In this document: piece after piece, positions 35,787-44,149 of the stretch
Numbering within the stretch: the first letter of the stretch is position 1
How the letters are laid out: each line of letters starts with the position of its first letter
Assembly (NCBI GenBank): GCA_009926625.1
Contig: RFON01000017.1
Coordinates: 1 to 48,690 of the forward strand
DNA: 48,690 nucleotides
Reading direction: 5' to 3'
DNA from: Planctomycetota bacterium
GTDB taxonomy: Bacteria; Planctomycetota; Phycisphaerae; Phycisphaerales; SM1A02
Notes under the pieces: generated by a model
The model's database searches: none
Seen by the model: the letters and a program-made list of their open reading frames with translations, nothing else
Told to the model about the DNA's origin: nothing
Made by a program: the position numbers and the translations under genes

Positions 35787-37130
35787 TCACGCGTCGCCGA
35801 GCATCCGCTTGGAGCGAAGCAGGTGGTGGTATCGCTGCGCGAAGCGGTGCGCCTCGTCGCGGACAGCCTGACAGAGTTTCAGCGCAGGGCTGTTGCGCGC
35901 GAGCCGAAGCGGCTCTGGCATGCCCGCTTGGTAGATCAGTTCTTCGCGCTTGGCGAGGCCGATGACAAGGGGCGGCTTCACCGACAACATGCTGAAGGCA
36001 TCGAGCGCAGCCGACAGCTGCCCTGCCCCGCCATCGATGAGCACGAGATCGGGATACAGCTCAAGCCCGTCGCCCGCGTCGCGGTAGCGCCGACTCACGA
36101 CCTCGCGAATCGCCATGAAGTCATCGTTCTCCGCGGTGCGCACTCGATACCGCCGATAGCCATCCTTGAACGGCTTGCCGTCAATGAAGCACACCTTGCT
36201 GCCGACCGTTTCGCCGCCACCGAGGTGGGCAATGTCGATCGCCTCGAGACAGCGAATCGGCGATTCGGCACCAAGTGCTGACTGCAGCGCGCTGACCCCG
36301 TCGAGCGGACTCGTGATGAAGTCGTTGCTGCGTCCTTCCCAGTCGCTGCGAGGATCGCCTCGTCCGAGTTCGCGGTGATCGAGCCGCTCGATGGCACGGA
36401 TCTGGTCGCGCAGCGTCGCCGCGCGTTCAAAGTGCAGGCTGTCCGATGCAGACTTCATCTCCGCCCGCATCTCGCGCAGCATGGCGGCGCGCTTGCTGAC
36501 GATGAATCGCAGGAATCTGTCGATGTCTTCGCGGTAGTCGCTCGGGGAGATCCGATTCGCGCATGGTGCCGTGCACTGACCGATGGAGTGGAGCAGGCAG
36601 GGTCGAAAGGAGCGATTGGCAGGATTCTCGGAGCGGATGTCGAGTTCACAGGTGCGATACTGGAACACGCGCTGCAGGATTTGCACGGCATGCCTCAGCG
36701 ACCCGCCGCTGAGGAACGGCCCGAAGATTCGCGCGCCCTTGAATCGCTCATGCGCGGGCGTTCGAGTGATGAAGACGCCGGGGAACTCATCGCGCATGGT
36801 GACCGCGAGATACGGAAACGACTTGCCATCGAGAAGGCGCTCGTTGAACCGCGGCTGCAAATCCTTGACGAGGCGCGCCTCGAGCAGCAGCGCCTCCCAT
36901 TCGCTGTCGCACTCGATCGTGTCGAAGTCGACCACATGATCGAGCAGCGGCTGCTTTCGCGGTCCAAGGTTCGTGCTCGGCAGGAAGTAAGAACTGACCC
37001 GATCCGTCAGGACAAGTGCCTTGCCGATGTACAACACCGCACCCGCTTCGTCTTTCATGAGGTAGACGCCAGGAACGCCTGGCAGCCCGCGCGCCTTTTG
37101 GAGCAGTTGCGGAATGGCAGGGGACGGCAT
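35787..37130 (-). CDS. uvrC: UvrC-like excinuclease subunit without C-terminal helix-hairpin-helix domain
   Basis: A 447-residue DNA-repair nuclease subunit that makes the dual incisions with UvrAB. Domain order: GIY-YIG nuclease (about 15-100, GVYLMKDEAGAVLYIG), a Cys-containing segment (CLLHSIGQCTAPC), a UVR helix pair (about 200-250) and the RNase H-like UvrC nuclease. Candidate catalytic residues are in AIDIAHLGGG, LIDGGAGQ and RDEAHRFA. The protein stops at LLRSKRMLGDA, where other UvrC proteins continue into the (HhH)2 DNA-binding domain; typical length is about 600. The gene has a clean stop 12 bases from ftsH, so this is a true short form and not a frameshift. ATG 37130 is chosen because TAGGAT lies seven bases upstream. 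Confidence 0.92.
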   Translation of the reverse strand: MPSPAIPQLLQKARGLPGVPGVYLMKDEAGAVLYIGKALVLTDRVSSYFLPSTNLGPRKQPLLDHVVDFDTIECDSEWEALLLEARLVKDLQPRFNERLLDGKSFPYLAVTMRDEFPGVFITRTPAHERFKGARIFGPFLSGGSLRHAVQILQRVFQYRTCELDIRSENPANRSFRPCLLHSIGQCTAPCANRISPSDYREDIDRFLRFIVSKRAAMLREMRAEMKSASDSLHFERAATLRDQIRAIERLDHRELGRGDPRSDWEGRSNDFITSPLDGVSALQSALGAESPIRCLEAIDIAHLGGGETVGSKVCFIDGKPFKDGYRRYRVRTAENDDFMAIREVVSRRYRDAGDGLELYPDLVLIDGGAGQLSAALDAFSMLSVKPPLVIGLAKREELIYQAGMPEPLRLARNSPALKLCQAVRDEAHRFAQRYHHLLRSKRMLGDA

Positions 37131-37137
37131 TATTTTG

Positions 37138-37143
37138 ATCCTA
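37138..37143 (-). promoter_or_regulatory. -10-like box, predicted leaderless start of uvrC
   Basis: On the minus strand TAGGAT is followed by seven bases and the ATG at 37130. No ribosome binding site is present, so a leaderless mRNA is predicted. Confidence 0.5.
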
Positions 37144-37169
37144 GGGGACCAGTTCTCACAGTTCATGGG

Positions 37170-37176
37170 TATAAAT
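37170..37176 (+). promoter_or_regulatory. -10 element of the small Cys-rich lipoprotein gene
   Basis: TATAAAT, close to the TATAAT consensus and preceded by TGGG (an extended -10-like context). I see no good -35 element at 17 bases. The predicted +1 is near 37182, giving a leader of about 75 bases. Confidence 0.5.
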
Positions 37177-37181
37177 GTGAT

Positions 37182-37202
37182 CGGGTGGTGTAGAACTACC
37201 CG
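37182..37202 (+). promoter_or_regulatory. Stem-loop at the predicted 5' end of the Cys-rich lipoprotein mRNA
   Basis: CGGGTGGT, loop GTAGA, ACTACCCG: an 8-bp stem with one G-U pair. It starts where the TATAAAT box predicts the first transcribed base, so it could protect the mRNA from 5' decay or act as an operator. Confidence 0.5.
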
Positions 37203-37256
37203 AAGTCATTCGCCCAGTTCGGTTCATTTCACCTCAACCACCCATCGGAGCCATCA

Positions 37257-37544
37257 ATGAAGATCTTTGCATCAACCCTCGGTCTCGCCCTCGTCCTCGC
37301 CCTCGGCGCATGCAGCAGCGATCAGAACACCACCGCCCCAGGCGCAGTGAGCGGCAAGTCCTGCTCCTCGTCGTGCGCGGAGAAGAAGGCATGCTGCAAG
37401 GAGAACAAGGCAGCAACATGCGATAGCGCGAAGACCGACGCAGCGTCCCCTGGCGCAGTGAGCGGCAAGAAGGATTGCTCGGGCGCGAAGGCTTGCCCGG
37501 CGACCTGCCCCATGTCCAAGGGCACGGACAAGTCGAACGGCTGA
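37257..37544 (+). CDS. Small Cys-rich lipoprotein of unknown function
   Basis: A 95-residue lipoprotein: signal peptide with lipobox LGAC (Cys19), then 76 residues with eight more Cys (36, 40, 46, 47, 55, 74, 80, 84), many Lys, Ser and Ala, and no long hydrophobic part. The motif PGAVSGK occurs twice (28-34 and 65-71), each just before a Cys cluster, and an 18-base DNA repeat underlies it (37341-37358, 37452-37469). The Cys pattern (CSSSC, CC, CPATC) suggests metal binding or disulfide-linked loops. A strong ribosome binding site (GGAG) is seven bases before ATG. It stands alone, with its own promoter candidate and hairpins after the stop, as expected for a highly expressed single gene. I recognise no family. 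Confidence 0.8.
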   Translation: MKIFASTLGLALVLALGACSSDQNTTAPGAVSGKSCSSSCAEKKACCKENKAATCDSAKTDAASPGAVSGKKDCSGAKACPATCPMSKGTDKSNG

Positions 37545-37549
37545 TTCCG

Positions 37550-37569
37550 TTTCCGACTTTGGTCGGAAA
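37550..37569 (+). terminator. Stem-loop after the Cys-rich lipoprotein gene
   Basis: TTTCCGAC, loop TTTG, GTCGGAAA: a perfect 8-bp stem starting six bases after the stop codon. It has no T-run but may add to termination or RNA stability. Confidence 0.5.
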
Positions 37570-37591
37570 TCAGGAACCGATGAATCAGTGT

Positions 37592-37635
37592 GCGGCGGAG
37601 CTCGCGGTTGCGAGCTCCGCCGCCTTTCATTTTCG
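37592..37635 (+). terminator. Rho-independent terminator
   Basis: A perfect 14-bp G-C-rich stem (GCGGCGGAGCTCGC and its complement) with loop GGTT (37606-37609), followed by CTTTCATTTT. It ends transcription after the Cys-rich lipoprotein gene and isolates it from pyrC. Confidence 0.8.
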
Positions 37636-37686
37636 GTGATTCGCGGGTCGGGGACAGCGCACAACTCGATAGGATCGGTGGCACGG

Positions 37687-39045
37687 ATGGCACAATTGCT
37701 TCTGCGCGGCGGACGGGTCATGGACCCTGCGAGCGGTCTGGATGAAACCGCGGATGTGCTCGTGGAAGACGGGCGCGTTGCATCCATCGCCACTCGATCA
37801 AATGAACGGGCACGCGGGCTCGCCGCGGATGCCTCGGTGGTGGACTGTGAAGGAAAGTTCGTGGTGCCGGGCCTGATCGATCCGCATGTTCATCTTCGCG
37901 AGCCTGGCGCGGAGCACAAGGAAACGATTGCGTCGGGTGCCGCCGCTGCCGTGCGCGGCGGATTCACGGCCGTTTGCTGCATGCCCAACACATCCCCCGC
38001 CATCGACCTACCAAGCACCGTCGAGTTCGTTCAGATGAGGGCGGCAATGACTGGGCTTGCGCGAGTGCATGTGGCGGGTGCCGCCACGGTCGGACGCCAC
38101 GGTGAGCAACTCGCTCCGATGGGCGCGATGGCGGGCGTCGGTGCGGTGGCGTTCACCGATGACGGCGACTGCATCGCCGCCGCGGGCACGATGGGCAAGG
38201 TGCTTGCGGTGTGCGCGTCGCTCGGCAAGGCGTTCATGCAGCATTGCCAAGATCCGACTTTGACGGTGGGAGGCGTGATGAATGCCGGCGTCACGAGCGC
38301 GCGGCTCGGTCTTGGCGGTTGGCCAGCCGTTGCAGAGGAAGTGATCATCGAGCGCGATGTCCGCCTGAACCGAGCACACCGCTGTCGATATCACGTGCAG
38401 CACCTCTCTTCCGCGGGATCCGTGGACATCGTGCGCCGCGCACGAGCTGCGGGCGAACCCGTTTCGGCGGAGGCTTCGCCGCATCACCTGCTGCTCACCG
38501 AAGAGTCGTGCACGCACACGAACACCAACGCAAAGGTGAACCCTCCCCTGCGCACCGATGCGGACATTCGCGCAATCGTGGAGGGAATCGTTGATGGCAC
38601 GATCGACGTGCTCGCCACGGATCATGCGCCGCACTCCGCGTCGGAGAAGGCTGTTGACTTTGCCGCTGCGCCATTCGGTCTGATTGGTCTCGAGTGCGCG
38701 CTGCCGCTGTACGCGAAGGCGCTCGTGGAGCGCGGCGCGATCGGTTGGGAGCGGCTGATCGCGCTGCTGACCATCGGGCCTGCTCGGCTGCTCGGCATCG
38801 ATGAGGCAGGCTTTGGACAACTGCGTGTCGACGGCCCCGCCGACATCACCGTCATTGATCCACACGCGACATGGACCATCGATGCGCAGGCGTTTGAATC
38901 TCGAAGCCGCAACTGCCCGTTTGATGGTTGGCAAGTACGCGGTCGAGCGACGGATGTGCTGGTGGGCGGTCGCTGGGTACTGCGGAGCGGCAACCTCGCT
39001 GCGCGCACCCTTCCGAGCGGCGAGATGGTGGCGCATGGACTTTGA
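37687..39045 (+). CDS. pyrC: Dihydroorotase
   Basis: A 452-residue zinc amidohydrolase of pyrimidine synthesis that closes carbamoyl aspartate to dihydroorotate. Zinc ligands are His67 and His69 in DPHVHLREPG, and later His in HCQD, YHVQHLSS and TDHAPHS. The substrate-binding MPNTSPAID is present. It is of the long, class I type, often partnered with aspartate carbamoyltransferase, but pyrB is not adjacent. ATG 37687 is preceded by TAGGAT at 11 bases; GTG 37678 is a possible alternative. The last eleven bases overlap a 44-codon ORF that leads into the exporter gene. Confidence 0.93.
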   Translation: MAQLLLRGGRVMDPASGLDETADVLVEDGRVASIATRSNERARGLAADASVVDCEGKFVVPGLIDPHVHLREPGAEHKETIASGAAAAVRGGFTAVCCMPNTSPAIDLPSTVEFVQMRAAMTGLARVHVAGAATVGRHGEQLAPMGAMAGVGAVAFTDDGDCIAAAGTMGKVLAVCASLGKAFMQHCQDPTLTVGGVMNAGVTSARLGLGGWPAVAEEVIIERDVRLNRAHRCRYHVQHLSSAGSVDIVRRARAAGEPVSAEASPHHLLLTEESCTHTNTNAKVNPPLRTDADIRAIVEGIVDGTIDVLATDHAPHSASEKAVDFAAAPFGLIGLECALPLYAKALVERGAIGWERLIALLTIGPARLLGIDEAGFGQLRVDGPADITVIDPHATWTIDAQAFESRSRNCPFDGWQVRGRATDVLVGGRWVLRSGNLAARTLPSGEMVAHGL

Positions 39046-39169
39046 CGCCGCGGAACGCCTCCGCCTGATCGATTCGGTTCATGAGTGCTTGACCCGCTGT
39101 CGCGTGCCGACAAAGCCGCACCGCCACAGTGCATCTGCCAGCGCCGCTGGCGCATGCCAGAACGCATGA
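39035..39169 (+). CDS. Possible small protein between pyrC and the exporter gene
   Basis: A 44-codon ORF that starts 11 bases before the end of pyrC and stops in the ATGA that starts the exporter gene. The first half is a plausible helix (MDFDAAERLRLIDSVHECL), the second half is Ser/Ala/His-rich. The precise double overlap fits a translationally coupled small gene, but there is no ribosome binding site, and chance cannot be ruled out in GC-rich DNA. Confidence 0.35.
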   Translation: MDFDAAERLRLIDSVHECLTRCRVPTKPHRHSASASAAGACQNA

Positions 39170-41889
39170 GCACCACAGCGCCGTCGCGTGACTCCACAGG
39201 CGGTGCCGCCTGGCCTGAATGGGTCAGCCGCTGGGTCACTGCGCACCCCTGGACCGTGGTACTGGCAGCGACCGTTGCCGCCGCCTTGTCGGTGTTCGTT
39301 TCGCTTCGAAACCTCACGCTCGATGCGAACACCGATTCGCTGATCAGTCCCGACCGTCCGTTCATGGTTCGCTACCGTGCGTTCCTCGACGAGTTCGGTG
39401 ACCTCGAAGGACTGACGATCGCCGTTGATCCGCGCGGCGACGATGCCGCGGCCGCGCGCGCAATCGACGCGCTGGTTGACGGGCTCTCGCAGTTGCCTGG
39501 GATTCCGCATGCGGTCGGCCGCATCGAGGCGAACGAGCAGTGGCGTTTGGCGCCATGGTCGATGTCCCAGGCGGCGCTGCGGGATTTGCTCCGTGCGCGC
39601 GCGGCGTTTCCCGTGCTGCTGAACGCGACGCACGATGGCGAAGCACGGTGTGTGCTTGGGAAGGCTCGTGACCTGCTCGCGTCAGCCGTGGCGAGTGGAC
39701 TGAGCGCCTCACGCGACGAGCAGGAGGCTCGCGTTGCAGGTGCGCTGCTGCTCATTGACGCGGTCTGTCCGCCGCCCGGTGGTCAGTCGCTCGGCGCACC
39801 GCGAGCGCCCGAGTACCTCCGCGCCGATGGCGGATCACTGCTCTTCATCCAGATTCAAGCGCAGAAGGATTTTTCAAGCCTCGCGACCATCGAGCCGCTG
39901 TTGCACGCCATCCGCGAGGTGATCGCGCGGGTTCGGCACGCGGAGCCGACGGTCGAGATCGGTCTGACGGGCAAGCCCGTGCTGCAAGCGGATGAACTCG
40001 CCACGAGCAACGCGGATACCTCGCGTGGAACCGCGGTTGCAACGCTGATCGTGGTCGGGCTGTTGATCGTCGTGTTCCGAAGCGTGCTTCGACCCATGCT
40101 TGCCGCGCTCGCACTGGGGCTCGCGTTTGCCTGCACATACGGCGTTGCGACCGTTTTCATCGGGCGCCTCAATCTGCTCAGCCTCATCTTCATGCTGGTG
40201 CTCGTCAGCGCTGGACTGGACTACGGCATCTATCAGCTCGCGCTCCACACCGATTGGCGGCGTCGCGTGCGTCCGTTGTTGGCGCCGCGACTTGCCATGT
40301 CAGGCGGGCTTGTGCCGATCTGGGTCGGCGCGGCGACGAGCGCCGTGGTGTTCTTTCTTGCATTGGTCACGGACTTCGGTGGACTGCGTGAACTGGGAAT
40401 CATCGCAGGAAGCGGACTCGTGATCTGTGCGCTGATGATGACGATCGTGCTACCCGCGCTGCTCACCATCGCCGCGCGCGCCGGCAAGGACAAGGAAGTC
40501 TCGCCAGAGCCATCCACCCTGGTCGAGGAAGCGCATTCGACCGTCGACCCGTGGATGAAGGGTCGGGTCACGCGCGCCGTCTTGATCGCGTCGATCCTGT
40601 TCTCGCTCGTGAGCGCGGTCCTCCTGCCGAGGGTGTGGTTCGAAGGCAACCTGTTGGAACTGCAGGCACGCGGCCTCGAGTCAATTGAATGGGAACACCG
40701 CATCCTTGCGGACTCATCGAGCGCGTCATGGTTCGGGGCGATCGTCTGTGCCGACGATGCCGGCGTCGACCGTGTTCGAACGCTGGCTGCGGCGGACCCG
40801 ACCATCGCACGCACGCTGAGCATCCGTGATGTGATGGCACCCGCAACGCCCGAAGGTGCTGCATTGCGCGGCGACCTTGCTACCGCCTGCGCCGTGCGTG
40901 GCGAACCATCCGAACCATGCGAACCGTCGCAAAGCGACGAGATGACGGCGCTTCGCGGAGAAGCCGCGGCGGCGCGAGAGAGCCTCGACCGCCTCGTCAC
41001 GCTCGGCACCTTGACTGCCACATCCGCGCAGCTCGCCCCACTGCGCGAGAGGTCCGAGCAGCTGCGCCAACTGACGGAGGCACTTGAGCAGCCGTCGCTT
41101 GCTCGCGATGCTGCGCTGCGAGCGAACGACGATGTGCAGCGAGCGGCCGCGGCACTTCGGGCGATGGCTGAGGGGGCTGCGATGACACAGCGCGAGTCCC
41201 TGCCGAAGGCGCTGCGCAACCGCCTGGTGAGCGAGCGGGGTTCACTGCTCGTGTCGGTCATCCCCAAGGAGGACATCTGGGACCCCGCATCGCTTGCGGC
41301 GTTCACCGCAGCGCTCTCGAAGATCGATCCGCGGGCCACTGGCGTGCCGTTCACGGTCCACGAGTCGCTCGCTGATATGCGCGCCGCATTCGTCACGATG
41401 GCAGTCTGGTCACTGGTGAGCATCGGCGCACTGGTGTGGATCGATGTGCGCAGCATTCGCGCAACCCTCGTGACACTTGGCGTCTTGCTCGTTGGGATTC
41501 TCTGGACATTCGGCTGCATGGGCGCCGTTGGGGCGTCCCTGAATCTCGCCAACTTCTTCGGGGTGCCCATGCTGCTGGGGCTTGGCGTCGATGGTGCGGT
41601 CCATGTGCTGCACCGAGCGCGTGAAGGGGGCGACCGAGTCACCTGGATGTGGACTCGGCGCGCGGTCGTGCTGAGCGCCGTGACGACGGCGGCTGGCTTC
41701 GGCACGCTGCTGTTCGCATCGCACCGCGGTCTCCAGTCGCTCGGTTGGCTCATGGTCATCGGATCAGTCTGCACGCTGCTGAGTGCAGGGCTGCTGCTGC
41801 CGGCGCTGCTGCGCGTCGCCCCCCACCTCGCGGGCCGCCGTCACCTTCCCACAGCGGGAGTTGGTGGCGGTGATGCCGCGGCATCGTGA
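39166..41889 (+). CDS. RND-superfamily (MMPL) exporter, HpnN-like
   Basis: A 907-residue inner-membrane transporter with two repeats of one membrane segment, a periplasmic loop and five further segments. The first segment (TVVLAATVAAALSVFVSL) is followed by LDANTDSLISPDRPF, typical of HpnN and other MMPL lipid exporters. The repeats carry the family signatures GLDYGIYQLALH and GVDGAVHVLHRAREGG. The second periplasmic loop (about 500-730) has a long Ala/Glu helix region (SDEMTALRGEAAAARESLDR), unusual for the family. Likely cargo is a lipid or hopanoid; no hpn genes are nearby, so this is an inference. The start is taken at ATG 39166 (ATGA overlap); ATG 39154 and GTG 39085 are alternatives. 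The end overlaps the HMA gene by 49 bases on the other strand. Confidence 0.85.
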   Translation: MSTTAPSRDSTGGAAWPEWVSRWVTAHPWTVVLAATVAAALSVFVSLRNLTLDANTDSLISPDRPFMVRYRAFLDEFGDLEGLTIAVDPRGDDAAAARAIDALVDGLSQLPGIPHAVGRIEANEQWRLAPWSMSQAALRDLLRARAAFPVLLNATHDGEARCVLGKARDLLASAVASGLSASRDEQEARVAGALLLIDAVCPPPGGQSLGAPRAPEYLRADGGSLLFIQIQAQKDFSSLATIEPLLHAIREVIARVRHAEPTVEIGLTGKPVLQADELATSNADTSRGTAVATLIVVGLLIVVFRSVLRPMLAALALGLAFACTYGVATVFIGRLNLLSLIFMLVLVSAGLDYGIYQLALHTDWRRRVRPLLAPRLAMSGGLVPIWVGAATSAVVFFLALVTDFGGLRELGIIAGSGLVICALMMTIVLPALLTIAARAGKDKEVSPEPSTLVEEAHSTVDPWMKGRVTRAVLIASILFSLVSAVLLPRVWFEGNLLELQARGLESIEWEHRILADSSSASWFGAIVCADDAGVDRVRTLAAADPTIARTLSIRDVMAPATPEGAALRGDLATACAVRGEPSEPCEPSQSDEMTALRGEAAAARESLDRLVTLGTLTATSAQLAPLRERSEQLRQLTEALEQPSLARDAALRANDDVQRAAAALRAMAEGAAMTQRESLPKALRNRLVSERGSLLVSVIPKEDIWDPASLAAFTAALSKIDPRATGVPFTVHESLADMRAAFVTMAVWSLVSIGALVWIDVRSIRATLVTLGVLLVGILWTFGCMGAVGASLNLANFFGVPMLLGLGVDGAVHVLHRAREGGDRVTWMWTRRAVVLSAVTTAAGFGTLLFASHRGLQSLGWLMVIGSVCTLLSAGLLLPALLRVAPHLAGRRHLPTAGVGGGDAAAS

Positions 41890-42197
41890 GCGGGGATGCG
41901 CGTCACGCGATAGCCAAGCGACTCGATCGCACGAACAACCTCGGCGGCGGTCGGTTCGTCGCGGACTCGAAGACGCGCCGAATTGCGTTCAAGCGACACA
42001 TCGATCGAGTCGAGTCCATCCACCTCGCGCGCCTCCGCGGAGATCGCTTCGACACACCCGCCGCAGTGCATGCCGACAATCTCGAGTTGGACGGTGATCG
42101 GTTCGGCTGGCGTCGGTGCGCTGCCACCGTCGCACGCGGTGCAGCACCACGCCACGGCGAGCGCAGCCGCGCGCAGGAGAACGCGCCGCGCGTTCAC
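41841..42197 (-). CDS. Lipoprotein with a heavy-metal-associated (HMA) domain
   Basis: A 118-residue predicted lipoprotein. Signal RRVLLRAAALAVAWCCTAC ends in a Cys (CTAC). The mature part is one HMA domain (about 33-100) with the metal-binding motif GMHCGGC and the typical end AIESLGYRVT. Such domains carry Cu(I) or Zn/Hg to pumps; outside the cytoplasm a role in metal capture is likely but not shown. The start is GTG 42197, which overlaps the nrnA stop in GTGA. No metal pump is in the window. Confidence 0.8.
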   Translation of the reverse strand: MNARRVLLRAAALAVAWCCTACDGGSAPTPAEPITVQLEIVGMHCGGCVEAISAEAREVDGLDSIDVSLERNSARLRVRDEPTAAEVVRAIESLGYRVTRIPAHDAAASPPPTPAVGR

Positions 42198-43228
42198 GAA
42201 TGCCCCCCGACATCGAGCGCCGCCACCGCAGACTCGACCCGTGCTCGAGCTTGCGCGAGCGGCATCGCGATGCGCGCCCCCGCTGCCCGCACATGCCCGC
42301 CGCCGCCGAACTGTGCGGCGAATGCGTTCACATCGATGTCTCGGTGCCCCTCGCCCATCGGCTTGCTGCGGAAACTGCACTTGGTGATCCCCGTCGACTG
42401 TTCGCTCAGGAGGCAGGACATTTCGATGCCGCGAATGGTCAGCGGGATGTTGACGATCCCGCCGATGTCGTCGCTTCCCGCGCCCGTTGCCGCGAAGTCG
42501 CTCTCGCCAAGCAGCATGATGGCGATGCGCCCTTCTCGGTGCAGCGTGACCGACGACAATGCGCGGGCGGTGATGCCGAGGCGGGCTGGCCTGCCGTTCT
42601 CCTCGAGGACTTGGTGGAGGTGGGTATGGTCGACGCCCGCAGCGAGAAGTCTCGATGCCAAGGCAAGCACGGCCGGGGTGACGCTCTCGAAGCGGAACCA
42701 TCCAGTATCCGTGGCAAGCCCCACGAAGAGTGCTTCGGCGATGGAGTATCGCCCACCATGCTGCCGCAGGTCGATGCCGAGCGCGTCGACGAGTTCCGCG
42801 ACGACCTGTGTCGCGGCAGCAGCCGTCGTATCGACAACACGATCACTCGCGATCGGATCGCCACGCCCGTGATGATCGAGCCCGACCACTCGCCCCGCCA
42901 TCGACTTGAGCCAACCGTCGAGCGGCTCCACCTGATTCCATGATCCCGTGTCGACCAGCAGCGCGAGATCGATCGTCGAATCCATCGTGGGCGGATTTCC
43001 GTGGACCGTCTCATCGGATTGAGCGAGCGACTGGATGTTCGGGTCCACCGAACCGCAGAAATATCCCTTCGCCCGCAAGCCCACCGCACGCATCGCGCGC
43101 ACCGCGGCGAGAACCGATCCCGCGGCGTCGCCATCGGGGCGCGCGTGGGTGAGGACGGCGATGTGACTTGCGCCTCGAATGCGATCGGCGATCTGCGCGA
43201 TGGACGCTGTCGATGCGTAACTGCTCAT
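42194..43228 (-). CDS. nrnA: DHH-family phosphoesterase (NrnA-like oligoribonuclease/pAp phosphatase)
   Basis: A 344-residue cytoplasmic phosphodiesterase. The DHH domain shows THARPDGDAAGS, LLVDTGS and LDHHGRGD, and the DHHA1 domain ends with FGGGGHVRAAGA, the nanoRNA-binding motif. NrnA degrades 2-5-mer RNAs and converts pAp to AMP. It is coupled on both sides: the ATG at 43228 overlaps the ribF stop (ATGA... on the minus strand), and its own stop overlaps the HMA gene start. Genes of this type often lie between ribF and rbfA/truB, and only ribF is kept here. Confidence 0.9.
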   Translation of the reverse strand: MSSYASTASIAQIADRIRGASHIAVLTHARPDGDAAGSVLAAVRAMRAVGLRAKGYFCGSVDPNIQSLAQSDETVHGNPPTMDSTIDLALLVDTGSWNQVEPLDGWLKSMAGRVVGLDHHGRGDPIASDRVVDTTAAAATQVVAELVDALGIDLRQHGGRYSIAEALFVGLATDTGWFRFESVTPAVLALASRLLAAGVDHTHLHQVLEENGRPARLGITARALSSVTLHREGRIAIMLLGESDFAATGAGSDDIGGIVNIPLTIRGIEMSCLLSEQSTGITKCSFRSKPMGEGHRDIDVNAFAAQFGGGGHVRAAGARIAMPLAQARARVESAVAALDVGGHS

Positions 43229-44103
43229 GCGCCCACCTTGTCACAGTCGCGCGACATCTGCGCGACGAGATCTTCGACCGAGTCGAATCGAACCATGCCG
43301 CGAATCCATCGCACGAATCCAACGCGGAGGCTGGTGCCGTACAGGTCGAGCGATGCGGGCACGCCAAGAATGTGCACCTCGAGCGTGCGAGGTTGTTCGC
43401 CGAATGTTGGATTGCTGCCGATGCTTGCTGCGCCATGCCACAGGTCACCGTCCGCGCCCCTGACCTGAACTGCGTACACGCCATCGGCGGGAAGCATGAT
43501 GCCCGACGGATCGACATTCGCCGTCGGGAAACCAAGCACTCGACCGCGCTGCGCACCTCGAACGACTGGACCGACCACTTCATGGGGCCGCCCGAGGACC
43601 CGCGCCGCATCGGCAACGCGACCAACTTCGAGCAGCCATCGAACCAGTGAGCTGCGGGCAGGAACGACATTGCCATCGCAGAGCGTCACTTCGACCTGCT
43701 CCGCCACGCGCGTGCGGAATCCGAGCCGCGCTCCGATCGCCTCAAGCGTGCGCACATCACCGCTCCGCGCCCGACCGAAGCGGAAATCCGTCCCCTCCAC
43801 GATCAGCCCAAACGGGATGCGCTGTCGGAGCCAATCGATGAACGCTTCGGGTGAACGACCGAGCAACCCATCGTCGAGTCGCAGCGACTCGATCCGACTG
43901 GCACCAGCGGCACGCAGCAGGTTCGATCGATCGGTCGGCAGCGTCAGCAGTGGCGGCGCAGCGCCGCGCAGCAGTGTGAGAGGATGGGCATCGAAGGTGA
44001 CTGCGATCACGGACTCCACATCTGCCTCTTCGCGCGCCAGACGAACAAGCGCCTGGTGCCCGAGGTGGACACCATCGAAATTGCCTATGAGGATTGCATC
44101 CAT
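43225..44103 (-). CDS. ribF: Bifunctional riboflavin kinase / FMN adenylyltransferase
   Basis: A 292-residue enzyme that makes FMN and FAD. The N-terminal FAD-synthetase part has the nucleotidyl-transferase motifs GNFDGVHLGHQALV and GTDFRFGRARSGD. The C-terminal flavokinase part (about 180-292) has GPVVRGAQRGRVLGFPTANV with PTAN and the substrate-binding GVYAVQVRG and GSNPTFGEQPRTLEVHIL. It is first in the ribF-nrnA-HMA chain and divergent from the glutamate dehydrogenase gene, 46 bases away. No ribosome binding site is evident before ATG 44103. Confidence 0.93.
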   Translation of the reverse strand: MDAILIGNFDGVHLGHQALVRLAREEADVESVIAVTFDAHPLTLLRGAAPPLLTLPTDRSNLLRAAGASRIESLRLDDGLLGRSPEAFIDWLRQRIPFGLIVEGTDFRFGRARSGDVRTLEAIGARLGFRTRVAEQVEVTLCDGNVVPARSSLVRWLLEVGRVADAARVLGRPHEVVGPVVRGAQRGRVLGFPTANVDPSGIMLPADGVYAVQVRGADGDLWHGAASIGSNPTFGEQPRTLEVHILGVPASLDLYGTSLRVGFVRWIRGMVRFDSVEDLVAQMSRDCDKVGA

Positions 44104-44137
44104 CGACCAGCGATTCCCGAGTTGGGGGCAGAACGGG

Positions 44138-44143
44138 TAGTTT
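44138..44143 (+). promoter_or_regulatory. -10-like box, predicted leaderless start of the glutamate dehydrogenase gene
   Basis: TAGTTT, six bases (TACGCC), then ATG at 44150, with no ribosome binding site. The spacing places +1 at the start codon. Confidence 0.45.
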
Positions 44144-44149
44144 TACGCC

